The notes: generated from the letters alone by a model not told the origin. Counted from the first letter of the stretch, positions 43,585-53,353 are shown. The stretch is 64,000 nt of DNA from Streptomyces sp. H39-S7 (GCF_027158205.1 NZ_JAPVLU010000011.1:153776-217775), one strand, 5' to 3'. A program made the numbers and translations.

Positions 43585-44850
43585 GCACGAGTTCCCAAGA
43601 TCATGTAAGTCTCTACGCCACATGACCGCTTGGGAACACCGTGTCTGCTGCGTCATCATTACCGATCCTGCCTGCCCTTGACCAGCTCCGCCATCAGCGG
43701 CCAGCCACGCAGGCCGAGCATCCTGACCTGCTGGAGCGTCTCGCCCAGGTGCCCGACCCACGAGCCCCGCGCGGGATTCGGCACGCCCTGGTCTACGTCC
43801 TGGCACTGACGGCCGTGGCGGTGCTGACCGGAGCCACCTCTCTGCTGGCGATCAGCGAGTGGGCCTCCGACGCACCGCAGCCGGTGCTTGCCACCCTCGG
43901 GGGACGCCTCGACGTCCTGAGCGGGCGTCACCCCGTGCCCGACGAGGCCACGATCCGCCGCGTCCTGGCCCGCGTCGACGGGGACGCGCTGGATGGGGCC
44001 GTCGGAGCTTGGCTGGCGGACCGCCGCCGGGCCACACCCCGAACCAGCGGCCTGTGCGGACTCGCAGTGGACGGCAAGAGCTTGCGCGGAGCCGCCCGGG
44101 CCGGCGGCCGGAGAATCCACCTGCTTGCCGCGCTGGACCACACCACCGGGCTGGTCCTCGCCCAACTGGACGTGCAGGAGAAGACGAACGAGATCACCTG
44201 CTTCCAGCCGCTGCTGGACGCCGTCGCCGACCTGGCCGGCATGGTCGTCACCAGCGATGCCATGCACACCCAGCGCGAGCACGCCAACTACCTTCTGGTG
44301 CGAGGCGCGCACTACATCGTGATCGCGAAGGACAACCAGAAGAAGCTGCGTGAGCAGCTCAAGTCCCTCCCTTGGTGCGAGATCCCGCTACAGGGCCGCA
44401 CGAGGTCGACCGGCCACGGACGCTCCGAGATCCGCCGGATCAAGGTGGCCACCGTCGACAACCTCGTGTTCCCGGGAGCCCGCCAGGCCGTCCAGCTCAA
44501 GCGTCGCCGCGTGAACCGCAAGACCGGCAGAGCCACCATCAAGACGATCTACGCCGTCACCAGCCTGACTGCCGAGCAGGCCGCACCGGCCCACCTCGCG
44601 GCGCTCGTCCGCGGCCACTGGAAGATCGAGGTCCTGCACCACATCAGGGACACGACGTTCGCCGAGGACGCATCCCAACTCCGGACCGGTAACGCACCCC
44701 GGGTCCTCGCCACCTGGCGCAACCTCGCCATCGGCGCCCTACGCCTTGCGGGGACCACCAACATGGCCGCAGGACTTCGGCGCAACGCCCGCGACGCCAA
44801 TAAACCCCTCGCACTCCTTGGCCTCACATGATCACGAAACGGACGTCACA
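43585..44850. mobile_element. ISAs1-family insertion sequence
   Basis: Surrounds the intact transposase at 43641-44831. The core GATCATGT(A/G)AG occurs in inverted orientation at both ends (near 43598 and near 44826), so the edges are approximate. The right end lies at the beginning of a TetR gene remnant. No certain target duplication was found. Confidence 0.6.
43641..44831 (+). CDS. ISAs1-family transposase, intact
   Basis: 396 residues in one frame, full family length. The N-terminal DDE_Tnp_1-associated block is [20 protein letters not shown] then [20 protein letters not shown]. Catalytic positions: Asp in [14 protein letters not shown], Asp in [19 protein letters not shown], and Glu in [20 protein letters not shown]. 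The end ([20 protein letters not shown]) is typical. With no frame break it is the best candidate for an active transposase in this window. Confidence 0.92.
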   Translation: MSAASSLPILPALDQLRHQRPATQAEHPDLLERLAQVPDPRAPRGIRHALVYVLALTAVAVLTGATSLLAISEWASDAPQPVLATLGGRLDVLSGRHPVPDEATIRRVLARVDGDALDGAVGAWLADRRRATPRTSGLCGLAVDGKSLRGAARAGGRRIHLLAALDHTTGLVLAQLDVQEKTNEITCFQPLLDAVADLAGMVVTSDAMHTQREHANYLLVRGAHYIVIAKDNQKKLREQLKSLPWCEIPLQGRTRSTGHGRSEIRRIKVATVDNLVFPGARQAVQLKRRRVNRKTGRATIKTIYAVTSLTAEQAAPAHLAALVRGHWKIEVLHHIRDTTFAEDASQLRTGNAPRVLATWRNLAIGALRLAGTTNMAAGLRRNARDANKPLALLGLT

Positions 44851-45400
44851 CGACTTTGCCGAAGCCCTGCCACCGCGGCCCGCGAGTTGTTCGCCGAACG
44901 CGGCGTCGACGAGGTCACCACCCGGCAGATCGCCGATAAGGTCCCTTCGGCACCGATACGTTGTTCCTGTACACCAAGACCACGGGCGCGCTCCTGCTGC
45001 TCGTCCAGAACTCCCTGTACGCCGAAGCCTGGAGCAAGGCCGGCGGACGCCGAGAGTCCACCCGCCGCTCCGGGTGCGGTGATGGCGATCGTCCGACCGG
45101 TGGTCGCATGCAAACCGGGTCCCTGTCGGCAAGGGGCGCGTCTACCTGTGCGAGATGGTCTTCGGTGACGCCGCAGAGCCCCGCCAGCACCAGGCCCTGG
45201 TCATCACCGCGCGAACCGAGGAGGCCGCCGCCTGGGGCCGCGCCGGGCGGCCCGGCGAGAGCGATGCCGCGGTGCTGGCGCGCGTCGTGTCCGCCTTGCC
45301 GTTCCTCCCAGTGGCGGCGAGCGTGAACGCCATCGCGAGCGTCGACGAGATCCCTGCGTGCCATCCAAGACCAGCTGGCGGTCGTGCCGCCGGCGAGGCC
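44842..45400 (+). pseudogene. TetR-family regulator, several frameshifts
   Basis: Three frames give consecutive parts of one TetR protein: TAARELFAERGVDEVTTRQI with ADKV (helix-turn-helix), then TLFLYTKTTGALLLLVQNSL, then MVFGDAAEPRQHQALVITAR and ESDAAVLARVVSALPFLPVA. The N-terminus abuts the ISAs1 end, so the insertion plus later indels destroyed the gene. Confidence 0.65.
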
Positions 45401-45516
45401 CCGACCGGCAGCGCTACGATCGCCGGGCATTCACGGCCTCGCCGGGGTGTCCGCGATGCTCGACGGTGGGCGGGACCGGCGCGCGCACGCCGTGCGGGGT
45501 CGGGGCCCGACCCCGG

Positions 45517-46098
45517 TCAGCGGGCTTGCGTCAGGGCCGCGTGCGCGGCGGTGAGGATTTCCTCGGAGAGCGGGGAGCCCTTGGTGGCCCGGGACAGGAC
45601 CAGCGCGCCGAACAAGGTGCACAGCCGGGCGATACCGTCCCCGCCCTCGCCCCCTTCCTCGTCCTCGCCGGGGGCGAGGAACGCAGCGAAGTCGAGCACG
45701 CCCTCCGTATAGACGCGGCGGGCCTCGCGGTCCTCGCCCCCGCGTGCGACGTCGACGGCGAGGGCTGCGACCGGGCAGCCGTCTGCCGCGTCGTCACGGT
45801 GTTCGACGGAGAGATAGGCGTCGATCAGGGCCCGCTGCGCGGCATCCCGCCGCCCGTCGTACTGCTGGAGCTCGACCGCGTAGCGCCGGGCGAGCTCAGC
45901 GAAGGCGTGGGCTGTGGCCTCGTCGACGAGCGCCTCCTTGGAGGCGAACTGCTTGTAGAAGGCGCCGTGGGTCAGACCGGCCGCCTTCATCAGGTCGGCG
46001 ACGCTGACCTGCGTGCCCTGCTCCCGGAACAGCCGGGAGGCGGTATCCACCACCCGCCTGCGATTTTCCTCCGCCTGTGCCTGCGATACGCGGCTCAT
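45517..46098 (-). CDS. TetR-family transcriptional regulator
   Basis: 193 residues from ATG 46098 (GGGAGG seven bases ahead). Helix-turn-helix: RRRVVDTASRLFREQGTQVS, VADLMKAAGLTHGAFYKQFA and SKEALVDEATAHA. The C-terminal domain includes AQRALIDAYLSVEHRDDAAD then GCPVAALAVDVARGG, the TetR_C_33-like pattern of regulators controlling short-chain dehydrogenases. It is divergent from the SDR gene at 46214, and a perfect 7-bp-arm palindrome lies between them at 46147. Confidence 0.93.
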   Translation of the reverse strand: MSRVSQAQAEENRRRVVDTASRLFREQGTQVSVADLMKAAGLTHGAFYKQFASKEALVDEATAHAFAELARRYAVELQQYDGRRDAAQRALIDAYLSVEHRDDAADGCPVAALAVDVARGGEDREARRVYTEGVLDFAAFLAPGEDEEGGEGGDGIARLCTLFGALVLSRATKGSPLSEEILTAAHAALTQAR

Positions 46099-46146
46099 GA
46101 CCACCTCCCGTTTGGATGTCGACTGGCATCTATCATAGTCCCATGT

Positions 46147-46168
46147 TTAGATTGGATGCATAATCTAA
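46147..46168. promoter_or_regulatory. TetR operator palindrome
   Basis: TTAGATT-GGATGCAT-AATCTAA: 7-bp perfect arms with an 8-base centre, in A+T-rich DNA between the divergent TetR and SDR starts. This matches the size of typical TetR-family operators. Confidence 0.7.
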
Positions 46169-46213
46169 TTGGCTGCGGGCAGCTGACAGCACCCGCCAGG
46201 ACCAGGAGCAGAC

Positions 46214-46894
46214 ATGGAACTCAAGAACGCGGTCGCGGTCGTCACCGGCGCCAACCGGGGGCTCGGACGGCATCTGGCCGCCCAGCTCGTGGAGCACGGC
46301 GCGAAGGTCTATGCGGCGGCCCGCCGCCCCGAAACAGTCGACCTGCAGGGCGTCACCCCGCTGCGCCTCGACGTGACGGACCACGAGTCGATACGGGAGG
46401 CCGCCCGCATCGCCGCCGATGCGACGCTACTGATCAACAACGCCGGCATCTCCACCGGCGCGATGCTGATCGGCGGCGACCTGGACGAGGTACGTCGCGA
46501 GATGGAGACCAACTTCTTCGGCCTGCTCGCCGCCACCCGGACCTTCGCCCCGGTCATCGAGAGCAACGGCGGCGGCTCCGTACTCAACGTCCTGTCCGCC
46601 CTGTCCTGGTTCCACCCGGCCGGCCTCGGCTCCTACGCGGCCTCCAAGGCCGCCGCCTGGGCGCTGAGCGACGCGACCCGTGAGGAGCTGGCGCCGCGCG
46701 GCATCACCGTCTCGGCGCTGCACGTCGGCTACATGGACACCGACATGGCCGCCGGCGTGCCCGCCGACCAGAAAGTCGCGGCCGCCGACGTCGCAGCCCA
46801 GGCCCTGTACGGCATCGAGACCGGCCTGCCCGAGATCCTCGCCGACGACACCAGCCGGTACGTCAAGCAGAGCCTGTCCGCGGCACCCCAGTAG
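46214..46894 (+). CDS. Short-chain dehydrogenase/reductase
   Basis: 226 residues from ATG 46214 behind AGGAGCAG. Classical SDR: cofactor motif VVTGANRGLGRHLAAQLVEH (TGxxxGxG), AARRPETVDLQGVTPLRLDV, NNAG in LLINNAGISTGAML, and catalytic Ser and YxxxK in LSALSWFHPAGLGSYAASKA. NAD(P)-dependent oxidoreduction of an alcohol or ketone. Shorter than most SDRs (about 250). The divergent TetR and palindrome indicate regulated expression, likely in response to a toxic carbonyl or xenobiotic. Confidence 0.93.
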   Translation: MELKNAVAVVTGANRGLGRHLAAQLVEHGAKVYAAARRPETVDLQGVTPLRLDVTDHESIREAARIAADATLLINNAGISTGAMLIGGDLDEVRREMETNFFGLLAATRTFAPVIESNGGGSVLNVLSALSWFHPAGLGSYAASKAAAWALSDATREELAPRGITVSALHVGYMDTDMAAGVPADQKVAAADVAAQALYGIETGLPEILADDTSRYVKQSLSAAPQ

Positions 46895-47022
46895 ACCGCA
46901 GGCTGACGCCCACCTCACCCCGGCGCCACCGCCTTCCTCGTCCCGGCCACGGAACGGGGGGCGCCACGTCGCGGCCGGACATCTCCTAACCCGGCAACCG
47001 CCGCAAGAACGTGGGCTGAATA

Positions 47023-47300
47023 TGGCCGTCGTCGACACCATCCTGGCGATCTCCGAGGAGACCGGCGTGATGCCCGCCCAGGTGGCGGTGGCCTGGGTGC
47101 GCGTGCCGCCCATTCCGTGGTCACGCTCGTCCCGACCATCGGCCCGCGCAGCCTCTCCCGTGCGACAACTGCCTCGGCACCCTCGACGTCCACCTGACCG
47201 ATGAGCAGTACACCCGGCCGGCCGCGGTCAGCCGGTGCCGATCGGCGTGTCCCACGAGGGGATCGGCGCCTCCACGGGCCGCCGCCGGGGAGGCGCTGCC
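47023..47300 (+). pseudogene. Aldo/keto reductase, C-terminal fragment
   Basis: Three frames in series: AVVDTILAISEETGVMPAQV with AVAWVR, then AHSVVTLVPTIGPRS, then CLGTLDVHLTDEQYTRPAAV. This is the end of an AKR barrel (VAxAWVxxxxxxVxPIxGxRxxxQLxDNLxALxxxLTxEQ). The N-terminal barrel and catalytic tetrad are gone. Confidence 0.65.
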
Positions 47301-47470
47301 GACCGGATCACCTCCCCGGTCGTGCCGGTGGCCGGATGGGTGAACGCTGAGGACGCAGTGCGCCCCGCGCCGCACGCAGAAGGACAACACAGACTCGTTC
47401 GTACTGGGAGACGCCCGGGGCGAGCGAAGACCCCGCCCCTCCCCGGACGGAACACGGAACGGAGACGACG

Positions 47471-48475
47471 ATGAGGGCTTTCATGGTCGAGAAGTACGGT
47501 GACGCGACCACCATGCGCGCCGCCGAGGTACCCGACCCGCGGGTGGGCCCCGACGACGTCCTGGTCAAGATCCACGCGGCGGGCGTCAACCCGCTGGACA
47601 TCAGGATCCGCAACGGTGACTTCAAGTTGTTCATGCCCTACCGTCTGCCGCTCCTCCTGGGCAACGACCTCGCGGGGACCGTCGTCCGGGTCGGACCGTC
47701 CGTCACCCGCTTCACGGTGGGTGACGAGGTATACGCCCGGCCCGGCAAGGAGCGCATCGGCACCTTCGCCGAAATCCTCGCCGTCCACCACGACGACCTG
47801 GCGGCCAAACCCGCCACCCTCACCATGACCGAGGCCGCCTCCCTTCCCCTGGTCGCGCTGACCGCGTGGCAGGCCCTGGTCGAACGGGCCCACGTACAGC
47901 CGGGCCAGAAGGTCCTCATCCATGCGGGCGCCGGCGGCCTCGGCTCTATCACCGTCCAGCTCGCCAAAGCGCTCGGCGCGCACGTGGCCACCACCGTCAG
48001 CACCGCCAACGTCGACCTCGCCAAGGAACTCGGCGCCGACGAAGTCATCGACTACCGCACGCAGGACTTCGCCACCCTCCTCGACGGCTACGACGTCGTC
48101 CTCGACAGCCTCGGCGGCGAAAACCTCGCCAAATCCCTGCGTGTGCTCAAGCCCGGCGGCACGGCTATCTCCGTCGCGGGCCCGCCCGACCCGGACTTCG
48201 CCCGCGCACTCGGCGTGAACCCGGTCCTCCGCCTGGCCATGACCGTGCTCAGTTTCAAGACCCGACGTCAGGCCAAGCGCCTCGGCGTGACGTACTCCTT
48301 CTTGTTCATGAAGGCCAGCGGCGACCAACTCCGCGAACTCACCCCCCTCATCGACACCGGGAAGATCCGCCCCGTCATCGACCGCGTCTTCCCGTTCGAC
48401 CAGACCCTCCAGGCCATGGAGTACGTCGAAAAGGGCCGCGCGAAGGCCGGCAAAGTCGTCGTCGCCATGACGTAG
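47471..48475 (+). CDS. Zinc-independent NADP-dependent quinone oxidoreductase (MDR)
   Basis: 334 residues from ATG 47471 (GGAGACG ahead). MDR fold: GroES-like part with DPRVGPDDVLVKIHAAGVNP (substrate pocket), then GNDLAGTVVRVGPSVTRFTV; Rossmann part with VLIHAGAGGLGSITVQLAKA (GxGxxG) and the NADP-binding ELGADEVIDYRTQDFATLL. The catalytic-zinc Cys and structural-zinc Cys cluster of alcohol dehydrogenases are absent, as in quinone reductases. Probably reduces quinones or enones. It follows the SDR and AKR remnant on the same strand, so this was once a small reductase cluster. Confidence 0.9.
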   Translation: MRAFMVEKYGDATTMRAAEVPDPRVGPDDVLVKIHAAGVNPLDIRIRNGDFKLFMPYRLPLLLGNDLAGTVVRVGPSVTRFTVGDEVYARPGKERIGTFAEILAVHHDDLAAKPATLTMTEAASLPLVALTAWQALVERAHVQPGQKVLIHAGAGGLGSITVQLAKALGAHVATTVSTANVDLAKELGADEVIDYRTQDFATLLDGYDVVLDSLGGENLAKSLRVLKPGGTAISVAGPPDPDFARALGVNPVLRLAMTVLSFKTRRQAKRLGVTYSFLFMKASGDQLRELTPLIDTGKIRPVIDRVFPFDQTLQAMEYVEKGRAKAGKVVVAMT

Positions 48476-48591
48476 GGCGGGCGCGCCGGCATCGACCGGC
48501 TCCGCCGGATCACCACCCGCGTCGAGCAAGGCCGGTCACGGGCATGGCGCCCGGCTTCGGCAAGGCCGCCCAGCGGGCCCAGCACCGGGTC

Positions 48592-49794
48592 CTACCTGCC
48601 GCCGGTACTCGTGGGACGGCTGGCGGTGTGGGAGCCGTACCAGTCCAGACACAGGACCGTGGCGTCGTCTTTCGGTGGCAGGCCGTTGTAGGCGTCCGCC
48701 ACCGCGGCGACCAAGGTGCGCACGACTTCGCGCGGGTGCTCGTCGGCGGTCTTGCGGAGCAGGCCCGGCAGGTCGACAGTTGCCGCTTCACGGTCCTGCA
48801 TGCCGTCGGTGTAGAGCACCACACGGTCACCGGGGCGCAGGTCGAGATCCTGCACTTTGTAGGGGCCTTGTCCGGCGACGCCGAAGGGCAGGTTCACCCG
48901 CAGGGTGAGCTCGTCGACCACGCCGTTGCGCAGCCGCAGTGGCCCGGGGTGGCCGGCGTTGACGAGCTGGGCGCTACTGCCGTCCAGGGCGATGCGCACC
49001 AGTTGCCCGGTGACGAAGGTGCGTCGGCCGTGGTCGAGGAGGGCCTGGTGGGTCTGGCGGGCCTGTTCGACCAGGTCCGCGCCTGCCCGGCGCGCGCCGC
49101 GCGAGGCATTGACCACGAGGGTGGCCATGAGCGCGGCGTCGACGTCGTGGCCCATGGCGTCGGTGACCGACAGGTGCAGGGTGTCGTTGTCCAGGCTGTA
49201 GTCGTAGGTGTCGCCCGCGATGTCGGAAGCCGGCACCAGGCCGCCGGCCAGGGCGAACTGGTCCGCCTCGCAGGAGGAGGCCGAGGGCAGGAGCTGGCGC
49301 TGGATCTCCGCGGCCAGACTCACCGTGGTGGTGCGGTTGCCCCAGTGGTAGAGGTCGGTGAAGCGGCGGTCGGTGACGATGATGTACGCCAGCGCGTGCG
49401 CCGCCGCCTCCACCTGCTCCAGCACCTCCGGGGTAGTGCGGTTGAGAAACAGCTCGAGGACACCGACCGTGTCACCGCGGTTGGTCACCGGGGCAAGCAC
49501 CCGCTGTCCCTGTTCCCCCTTCACCGTCGTGTGCACCAGTTTCTGGGAGCGCAGGACTTCGTCGTACACGTTGCTGCCGGCGAGCGGCACCTGCTCGGCC
49601 TGGCCCCCCTGGGACGAGGACGCCTGGTCGCTGACGCGCAGCAGCCGCCGGCCCACGACGTCGACGAACAGGAACGACACGGACCGCGCGGCGAACCGGT
49701 CGCGCAGGTAACGCGCCACGACATGGAGAGAGCCCGTGGGCGCGGCGCCCTCCGCTGCTGCCAGCACATCGGCCAGCCCTATCCGATCTCCCAT
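48592..49794 (-). CDS. GAF-SpoIIE-type protein serine/threonine phosphatase
   Basis: 400 residues from ATG 49794, with AAGGAGG nine bases ahead. A GAF-like N-terminal domain ([40 protein letters not shown]) leads to a PP2C/SpoIIE domain from about residue 160: [20 protein letters not shown] (linker helix), metal-binding Asp in GDTYDYSLD and [18 protein letters not shown], then [10 protein letters not shown] and [11 protein letters not shown]. Such enzymes dephosphorylate anti-anti-sigma factors in Streptomyces stress and development signalling. It has no nearby anti-sigma gene. The C-terminus is Ser/Thr-rich. Confidence 0.9.
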   Translation of the reverse strand: MGDRIGLADVLAAAEGAAPTGSLHVVARYLRDRFAARSVSFLFVDVVGRRLLRVSDQASSSQGGQAEQVPLAGSNVYDEVLRSQKLVHTTVKGEQGQRVLAPVTNRGDTVGVLELFLNRTTPEVLEQVEAAAHALAYIIVTDRRFTDLYHWGNRTTTVSLAAEIQRQLLPSASSCEADQFALAGGLVPASDIAGDTYDYSLDNDTLHLSVTDAMGHDVDAALMATLVVNASRGARRAGADLVEQARQTHQALLDHGRRTFVTGQLVRIALDGSSAQLVNAGHPGPLRLRNGVVDELTLRVNLPFGVAGQGPYKVQDLDLRPGDRVVLYTDGMQDREAATVDLPGLLRKTADEHPREVVRTLVAAVADAYNGLPPKDDATVLCLDWYGSHTASRPTSTGGR

Positions 49795-50203
49795 CACAAC
49801 CGCCTCCTTCAGTTTCGGACCTTGACTCGTCTTCCCCGGAGCAAGCCAGCCTTCACCTGTGCGGCACGAAACCTTGGGAATCGATGCGCTGACCAGCAGT
49901 TTCCTGCACCGGCGCACCATGCGGCAGGTCCGCCAACGCCGCGAAAGACCGCGATTCGGTTCGGGCAGGGTGTTCTGGGCGGCTTCGGGATCGTTAACGG
50001 CGACGGCATGTCCCGGCCGAGCCTGCGGGGCGCAAGCGGCGGATGCACTGGGCGGTCTGAGCCTGGGAGGCCTCAACGTCGGCTCCCCCCGCGCTTGAGC
50101 CACGGCGCGCACCCCACCCGGCGCAGGCATATAAAGGCCACATAAAACCAGGGCGCATGATCAGTGCGGGTTGGGGAATGCGCTGCTCAGGAGGTTGATA
50201 ACC

Positions 50204-50374
50204 ATGGGTCCACTGCTTTTGGTTCTACTGCTCGCGCTCATCTTGTTCGGTGCCGGCTTCGCCCTGAAGATCCTTTGGTGGGTCGCCGTCGTCGTTCTGG
50301 TCGTGTGGCTGCTCGGCTTCGTTATGCGCGGCACCCACGCCGGCGGCGGCCGGGGCCGCTGGTACCGCTGGTAG
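50204..50374 (+). CDS. Small hydrophobic membrane protein
   Basis: 56 residues from ATG 50204 with AGGAGG nine bases ahead. Two hydrophobic helices nearly fill it: PLLLVLLLALILFGAGFALK and LWWVAVVVLVVWLLGFVMRG, followed by a short basic tail GGGRGRWYRW. This is a common Streptomyces type of tiny membrane protein without known function. It ends 25 bases before a very strong terminator. Confidence 0.85.
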   Translation: MGPLLLVLLLALILFGAGFALKILWWVAVVVLVVWLLGFVMRGTHAGGGRGRWYRW

Positions 50375-50398
50375 CTGACCAACACCCGTACAACGCAA

Positions 50399-50440
50399 CG
50401 CCGATGGGCCCGACCGGTAGACCGGTCGGGCCCATCGGCG
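50399..50440 (+). terminator. Long perfect hairpin terminator
   Basis: Left arm 50399-50418 and right arm 50421-50440 are fully complementary over 20 bp (centre GACCGGT-AG-ACCGGTC) with a 2-base loop. It lies just after the small membrane gene and lacks a strong U-run, as is usual in Streptomyces. Confidence 0.85.
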
Positions 50441-50444
50441 TGCC

Positions 50445-50855
50445 TCGCTCGTGACTGCGAAGTGAGCTGTTCGGCTCGCCAGGCCGCACTCGGGGTGGGC
50501 GCGGGCCGGTGTGGGAGCCGTCGACGTCCCCACCCGCAACAATGGCCCCATCACTACCCGCCAACTCTGACAAACCACCGTGCGGCAGCGGAGTGGGAGG
50601 ATTCGCCCCGGAGTACCGGGTCGAAGAGCCGGCCGCATTTCCCCGGCCACGATCGCGCCCCGCTCCCCCGCCGCCTCACCCGCCCCTGAAAGAGCAAACC
50701 CCCCACCAACACACCCGCTGCCAGCCTGTCATGCCCCACGGTCACCCCGACTACATGATCAAGACTGCACGTCGCAGGACATATTGACAGCAGTTGGCCA
50801 CTCGCCACAGAACGGGGGTCAGATCCGCTCCCCGCAGGCGGGCCCTCGAGCGTGG
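50445..50855. other. 410-base stretch without a gene
   Basis: No open frame with motifs on either strand. It lies downstream of both the small membrane gene and the sigma-factor operon and probably is simply the converging intergenic region. Confidence 0.4.
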
Positions 50856-51803
50856 TCAGGCCGGGCGTTCGGGTGGCAGGCCAAAGGCGGAGAACAGATC
50901 GGCCCGGTGGAAAGCGAGGATGGCGGTCACCCCCTCCTCCGACAACGTCAGTACTTGCAGGTACCGGGCGTGGAATCGGTCGTCGTCCCCGCGGCTGTAC
51001 AGGGCGAAGGCGGGCTGGCCGTTGGCGGACGTCTCCACCATGACGCGCCGTCCGTCGCCGGGCGTCAACTTGGCCGCCAATAGTCGCAGCACGTCCTGCC
51101 GCCCGTTGAACCAGGTCGGGACCGGTGGCATCTCCCAGCGGACGTCCTGGGTCAGGAGTTCCTCGAGGGCCACCAGGTCGGCCCGCTCGAAGGCTCTGGC
51201 GTACCGGTCGAGCAGATCCCGTCGCCAGGGATCGTCCGGTTCGCTCACCTGCTCCTCGGACGGGGCGATCCGGGCGAGTTCGGCCCGCGCGCGCTGCAAG
51301 GAGCTGTTGACGGCCACGGTGGTCGTATCGAGTGCGGCGGCGACCTCGGCTGCGGGCCAGAGCAGCACGTCCCGGAGGATCAGCACCGCGCGCTGCCGTG
51401 GCGGCAGATGTTGCAAGGCCGCGATCATCGCGAGCCGCAGGCTCTGCCGGGTCCCCACGACGGTTGCCGGATCGGCGCTCATCCCGTGATCGGGAAGCGG
51501 TTCGAGCCACGTCGCCTCCGTCATCGGCGTGTCCAGGTCGTCCGGATCATTTCCGGGCGCGCCCAGCGCCGAAGGCACCAGACGGCGGCTGCTGTGCTTC
51601 AGGGCGTTCAGGCAGAGCCGGGTGGCGATCCGGTACAGCCACGTCCTGACCGAGGAGCGCTGCTCGAACTCCGCGAAACCCTTCCAGGCGCGCACATAGA
51701 CGTCCTGCACCACGTCCTCCGCGTCGTGCCGTGAACCGAGCATCCGGTAGCAGTGCACAACCAGCTCGCCGCGGACCTGTGCGAACTCGTCCTCCAGGTT
51801 CAT
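50856..51803 (-). CDS. ECF RNA polymerase sigma factor with SnoaL-like C-terminal domain
   Basis: 315 residues from ATG 51803, overlapping the upstream MFS stop (ATGA). Sigma2: VVHCYRMLGSRHDAEDVVQD with VYVRAWKGF (region 2.2) and RSSVRTWLYRIATRLCLNAL (2.3-2.4). Sigma4: ALQHLPPRQRAVLILRDVLL and EVAAALDTTTVAVNSSLQRA. The last 110 residues form a SnoaL/NTF2-like domain (AFERADLVALEELLTQDVRW; GQPAFALYSRGDDDRFHARY), as in SigG/SigJ-like ECFs, which have no anti-sigma factor and use the tail for self-control. The mirror-image promoters at 53252-53316 are probably its own targets. Confidence 0.92.
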   Translation of the reverse strand: MNLEDEFAQVRGELVVHCYRMLGSRHDAEDVVQDVYVRAWKGFAEFEQRSSVRTWLYRIATRLCLNALKHSSRRLVPSALGAPGNDPDDLDTPMTEATWLEPLPDHGMSADPATVVGTRQSLRLAMIAALQHLPPRQRAVLILRDVLLWPAAEVAAALDTTTVAVNSSLQRARAELARIAPSEEQVSEPDDPWRRDLLDRYARAFERADLVALEELLTQDVRWEMPPVPTWFNGRQDVLRLLAAKLTPGDGRRVMVETSANGQPAFALYSRGDDDRFHARYLQVLTLSEEGVTAILAFHRADLFSAFGLPPERPA

Positions 51804-53221
51804 CGGAGCTCCTTGACCGGTTCCGGGCGGGCGACGGACGCGCCCGGTTCCCCACCGTGCCGCACGCTGACGCAGAGTCCCGACGCGGCTCCCAGCAGCG
51901 ACAGTACGCCGCTCGCGGCGAAGGCCCGGGTGAATCCGGTGGGGAAGGACCCGTAGCCGCCGGCCGAGGTGAACGCCGCGGCCAGGACGGCCACGCCGAC
52001 GGCTCCACCGAGCTGCCTCATCATGCTGTAGACACCGGACGCGAGCCCGACCGACTCGCGGGGCAGTGCGCCGATGGTCGCGCTCTGCGTCGCCGGCAGC
52101 GCCATGGAGACGCCGCACCCTGCCAGGATCAGTGGAGGCACCAGGTTCACGTAGTGGGGCGCGTCCGCGCTCACCAGACTGATCCAGAACATGCCGGCGG
52201 CCTGGAGTGTCAAACCCCCCGCGACCAGGGGGCGTTCGCCGACCCGGTCCACGAGGCGGCCGGCCAGGGGCGACACGAGGAACAGTGTGCCGGTCCACGG
52301 CAGCAACCGCAGCCCGGCTTCCAGCGGGCCGGAGGAGAAGGCCGTCTGCATGTACTGAGTCATGAAGAACACCGCGCCGAACAGTGCCGCGGTGAGGAAG
52401 AAGGCCGCCGCGTTGCCGGCCGAGAACGTCCTGGACCGGAAGAAGGACAGCGGCACCATCGGTTGTCGCGCCCGGCTCTCCCAGACCAGGAAGGCCAGGA
52501 GCACCAGGCCGCCCACCGACAGCGAGCCGATCACCTCGGCGCTGGACCAGCCGGCCGACGCTCCCCGGACCACCCCCCAGACGATGCCGAGGACGGCCAG
52601 GCTGATCAGGGCGACGCCGGGCAGGTCCACAGGGCGGGCCGCGCCCCTGCTCTCACTGATCCGCAGCAGGACGCACGTGACCGCGACCGCGCCCACGGGC
52701 ACGTTGATCCAGAAGATCCACTGCCAGGCGAGACCCTGGGTCACGGCGCCGCCGACGACCGGTCCGGCCAGCACTCCCACGCCCGTCAGGCCGCTGAAGA
52801 CACCGGTCGCCCAGCCCCGGCGTTCGGGCGGGAAGGCCGCGCCGATCAGGCCGATCGCCAGGGGCATCACGAAGGCCGCGCCGATCCCCTGCACGGCCCG
52901 GGCCGTGATCAGCCACTCGATGGACGGGGCCAGCGCGCAGGCGACCGAGGCAACGGAGAACAAGCCCAGGCCGGCCGCGAACATCCGCCGCCTGCCCCAG
53001 CGCTCGCCCAGCGCCGCCCCGACCATCAGCCACATCGCGAAGCTGAGGCTGTACGCGTTGACCGTCCATTCCAATTGCTCGATCGAGGCACCGAGGTCCC
53101 CCTTGATACTGCTCAGCGCCGCCGCGACCACCAGCGCGTCGAGCGCCACCATCAGCGCTCCGAGCGAAGCCAGGCTCAGCACCCAGCGCTGCCCGACGGT
53201 TGTTCGGTTCCTGCCGTCCAC
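51800..53221 (-). CDS. MFS multidrug exporter (DHA2, 14 helices)
   Basis: 473 residues. GTG 53221 is chosen because GGAGGA lies six bases ahead and the in-frame start at 53260 would sit inside the promoter -10 element. Motif A: GAALGERWGRRRMFAAGLGL; motif C: SGLTGVGVLAGPVVGGAVTQ; D1-like LDALVVAAALSSIKGDLGAS at helix 1. Fourteen hydrophobic segments are distributed through the chain. It shares its operon with the ECF sigma factor downstream (ATGA overlap), so efflux is tied to the sigma factor's own activation. Substrate unknown. Confidence 0.9.
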   Translation of the reverse strand: MDGRNRTTVGQRWVLSLASLGALMVALDALVVAAALSSIKGDLGASIEQLEWTVNAYSLSFAMWLMVGAALGERWGRRRMFAAGLGLFSVASVACALAPSIEWLITARAVQGIGAAFVMPLAIGLIGAAFPPERRGWATGVFSGLTGVGVLAGPVVGGAVTQGLAWQWIFWINVPVGAVAVTCVLLRISESRGAARPVDLPGVALISLAVLGIVWGVVRGASAGWSSAEVIGSLSVGGLVLLAFLVWESRARQPMVPLSFFRSRTFSAGNAAAFFLTAALFGAVFFMTQYMQTAFSSGPLEAGLRLLPWTGTLFLVSPLAGRLVDRVGERPLVAGGLTLQAAGMFWISLVSADAPHYVNLVPPLILAGCGVSMALPATQSATIGALPRESVGLASGVYSMMRQLGGAVGVAVLAAAFTSAGGYGSFPTGFTRAFAASGVLSLLGAASGLCVSVRHGGEPGASVARPEPVKELR

Positions 53222-53251
53222 GAAAGGTCCTCCAGAAGTCGGTGTCACTGA

Positions 53252-53316
53252 TATCGACAACCCGGAGGGCTCGGAGTCATCGCTGCGATGAGTCCCCGGT
53301 GTGCGTGTTGTCGATA
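53252..53316. promoter_or_regulatory. Back-to-back ECF-type promoters
   Basis: Minus-strand promoter: -35 GCGATGACTCC (53273-53283) and -10 GTTGTCGATA (53252-53261). Plus-strand promoter: -35 GCGATGAGTCC (53285-53295) and -10 GTTGTCGATA (53307-53316). Spacing between GCGATGA and GTTGTCGATA is 15 bases in both, and the two -35 elements meet at 53284. Identical bipartite elements ahead of the sigma-factor operon and the divergent gene indicate autoregulation by this ECF factor. Confidence 0.75.
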
Positions 53317-53353
53317 CCGGTGAGAGCGAACCGTTCGCACCGAGGAGAATCTG

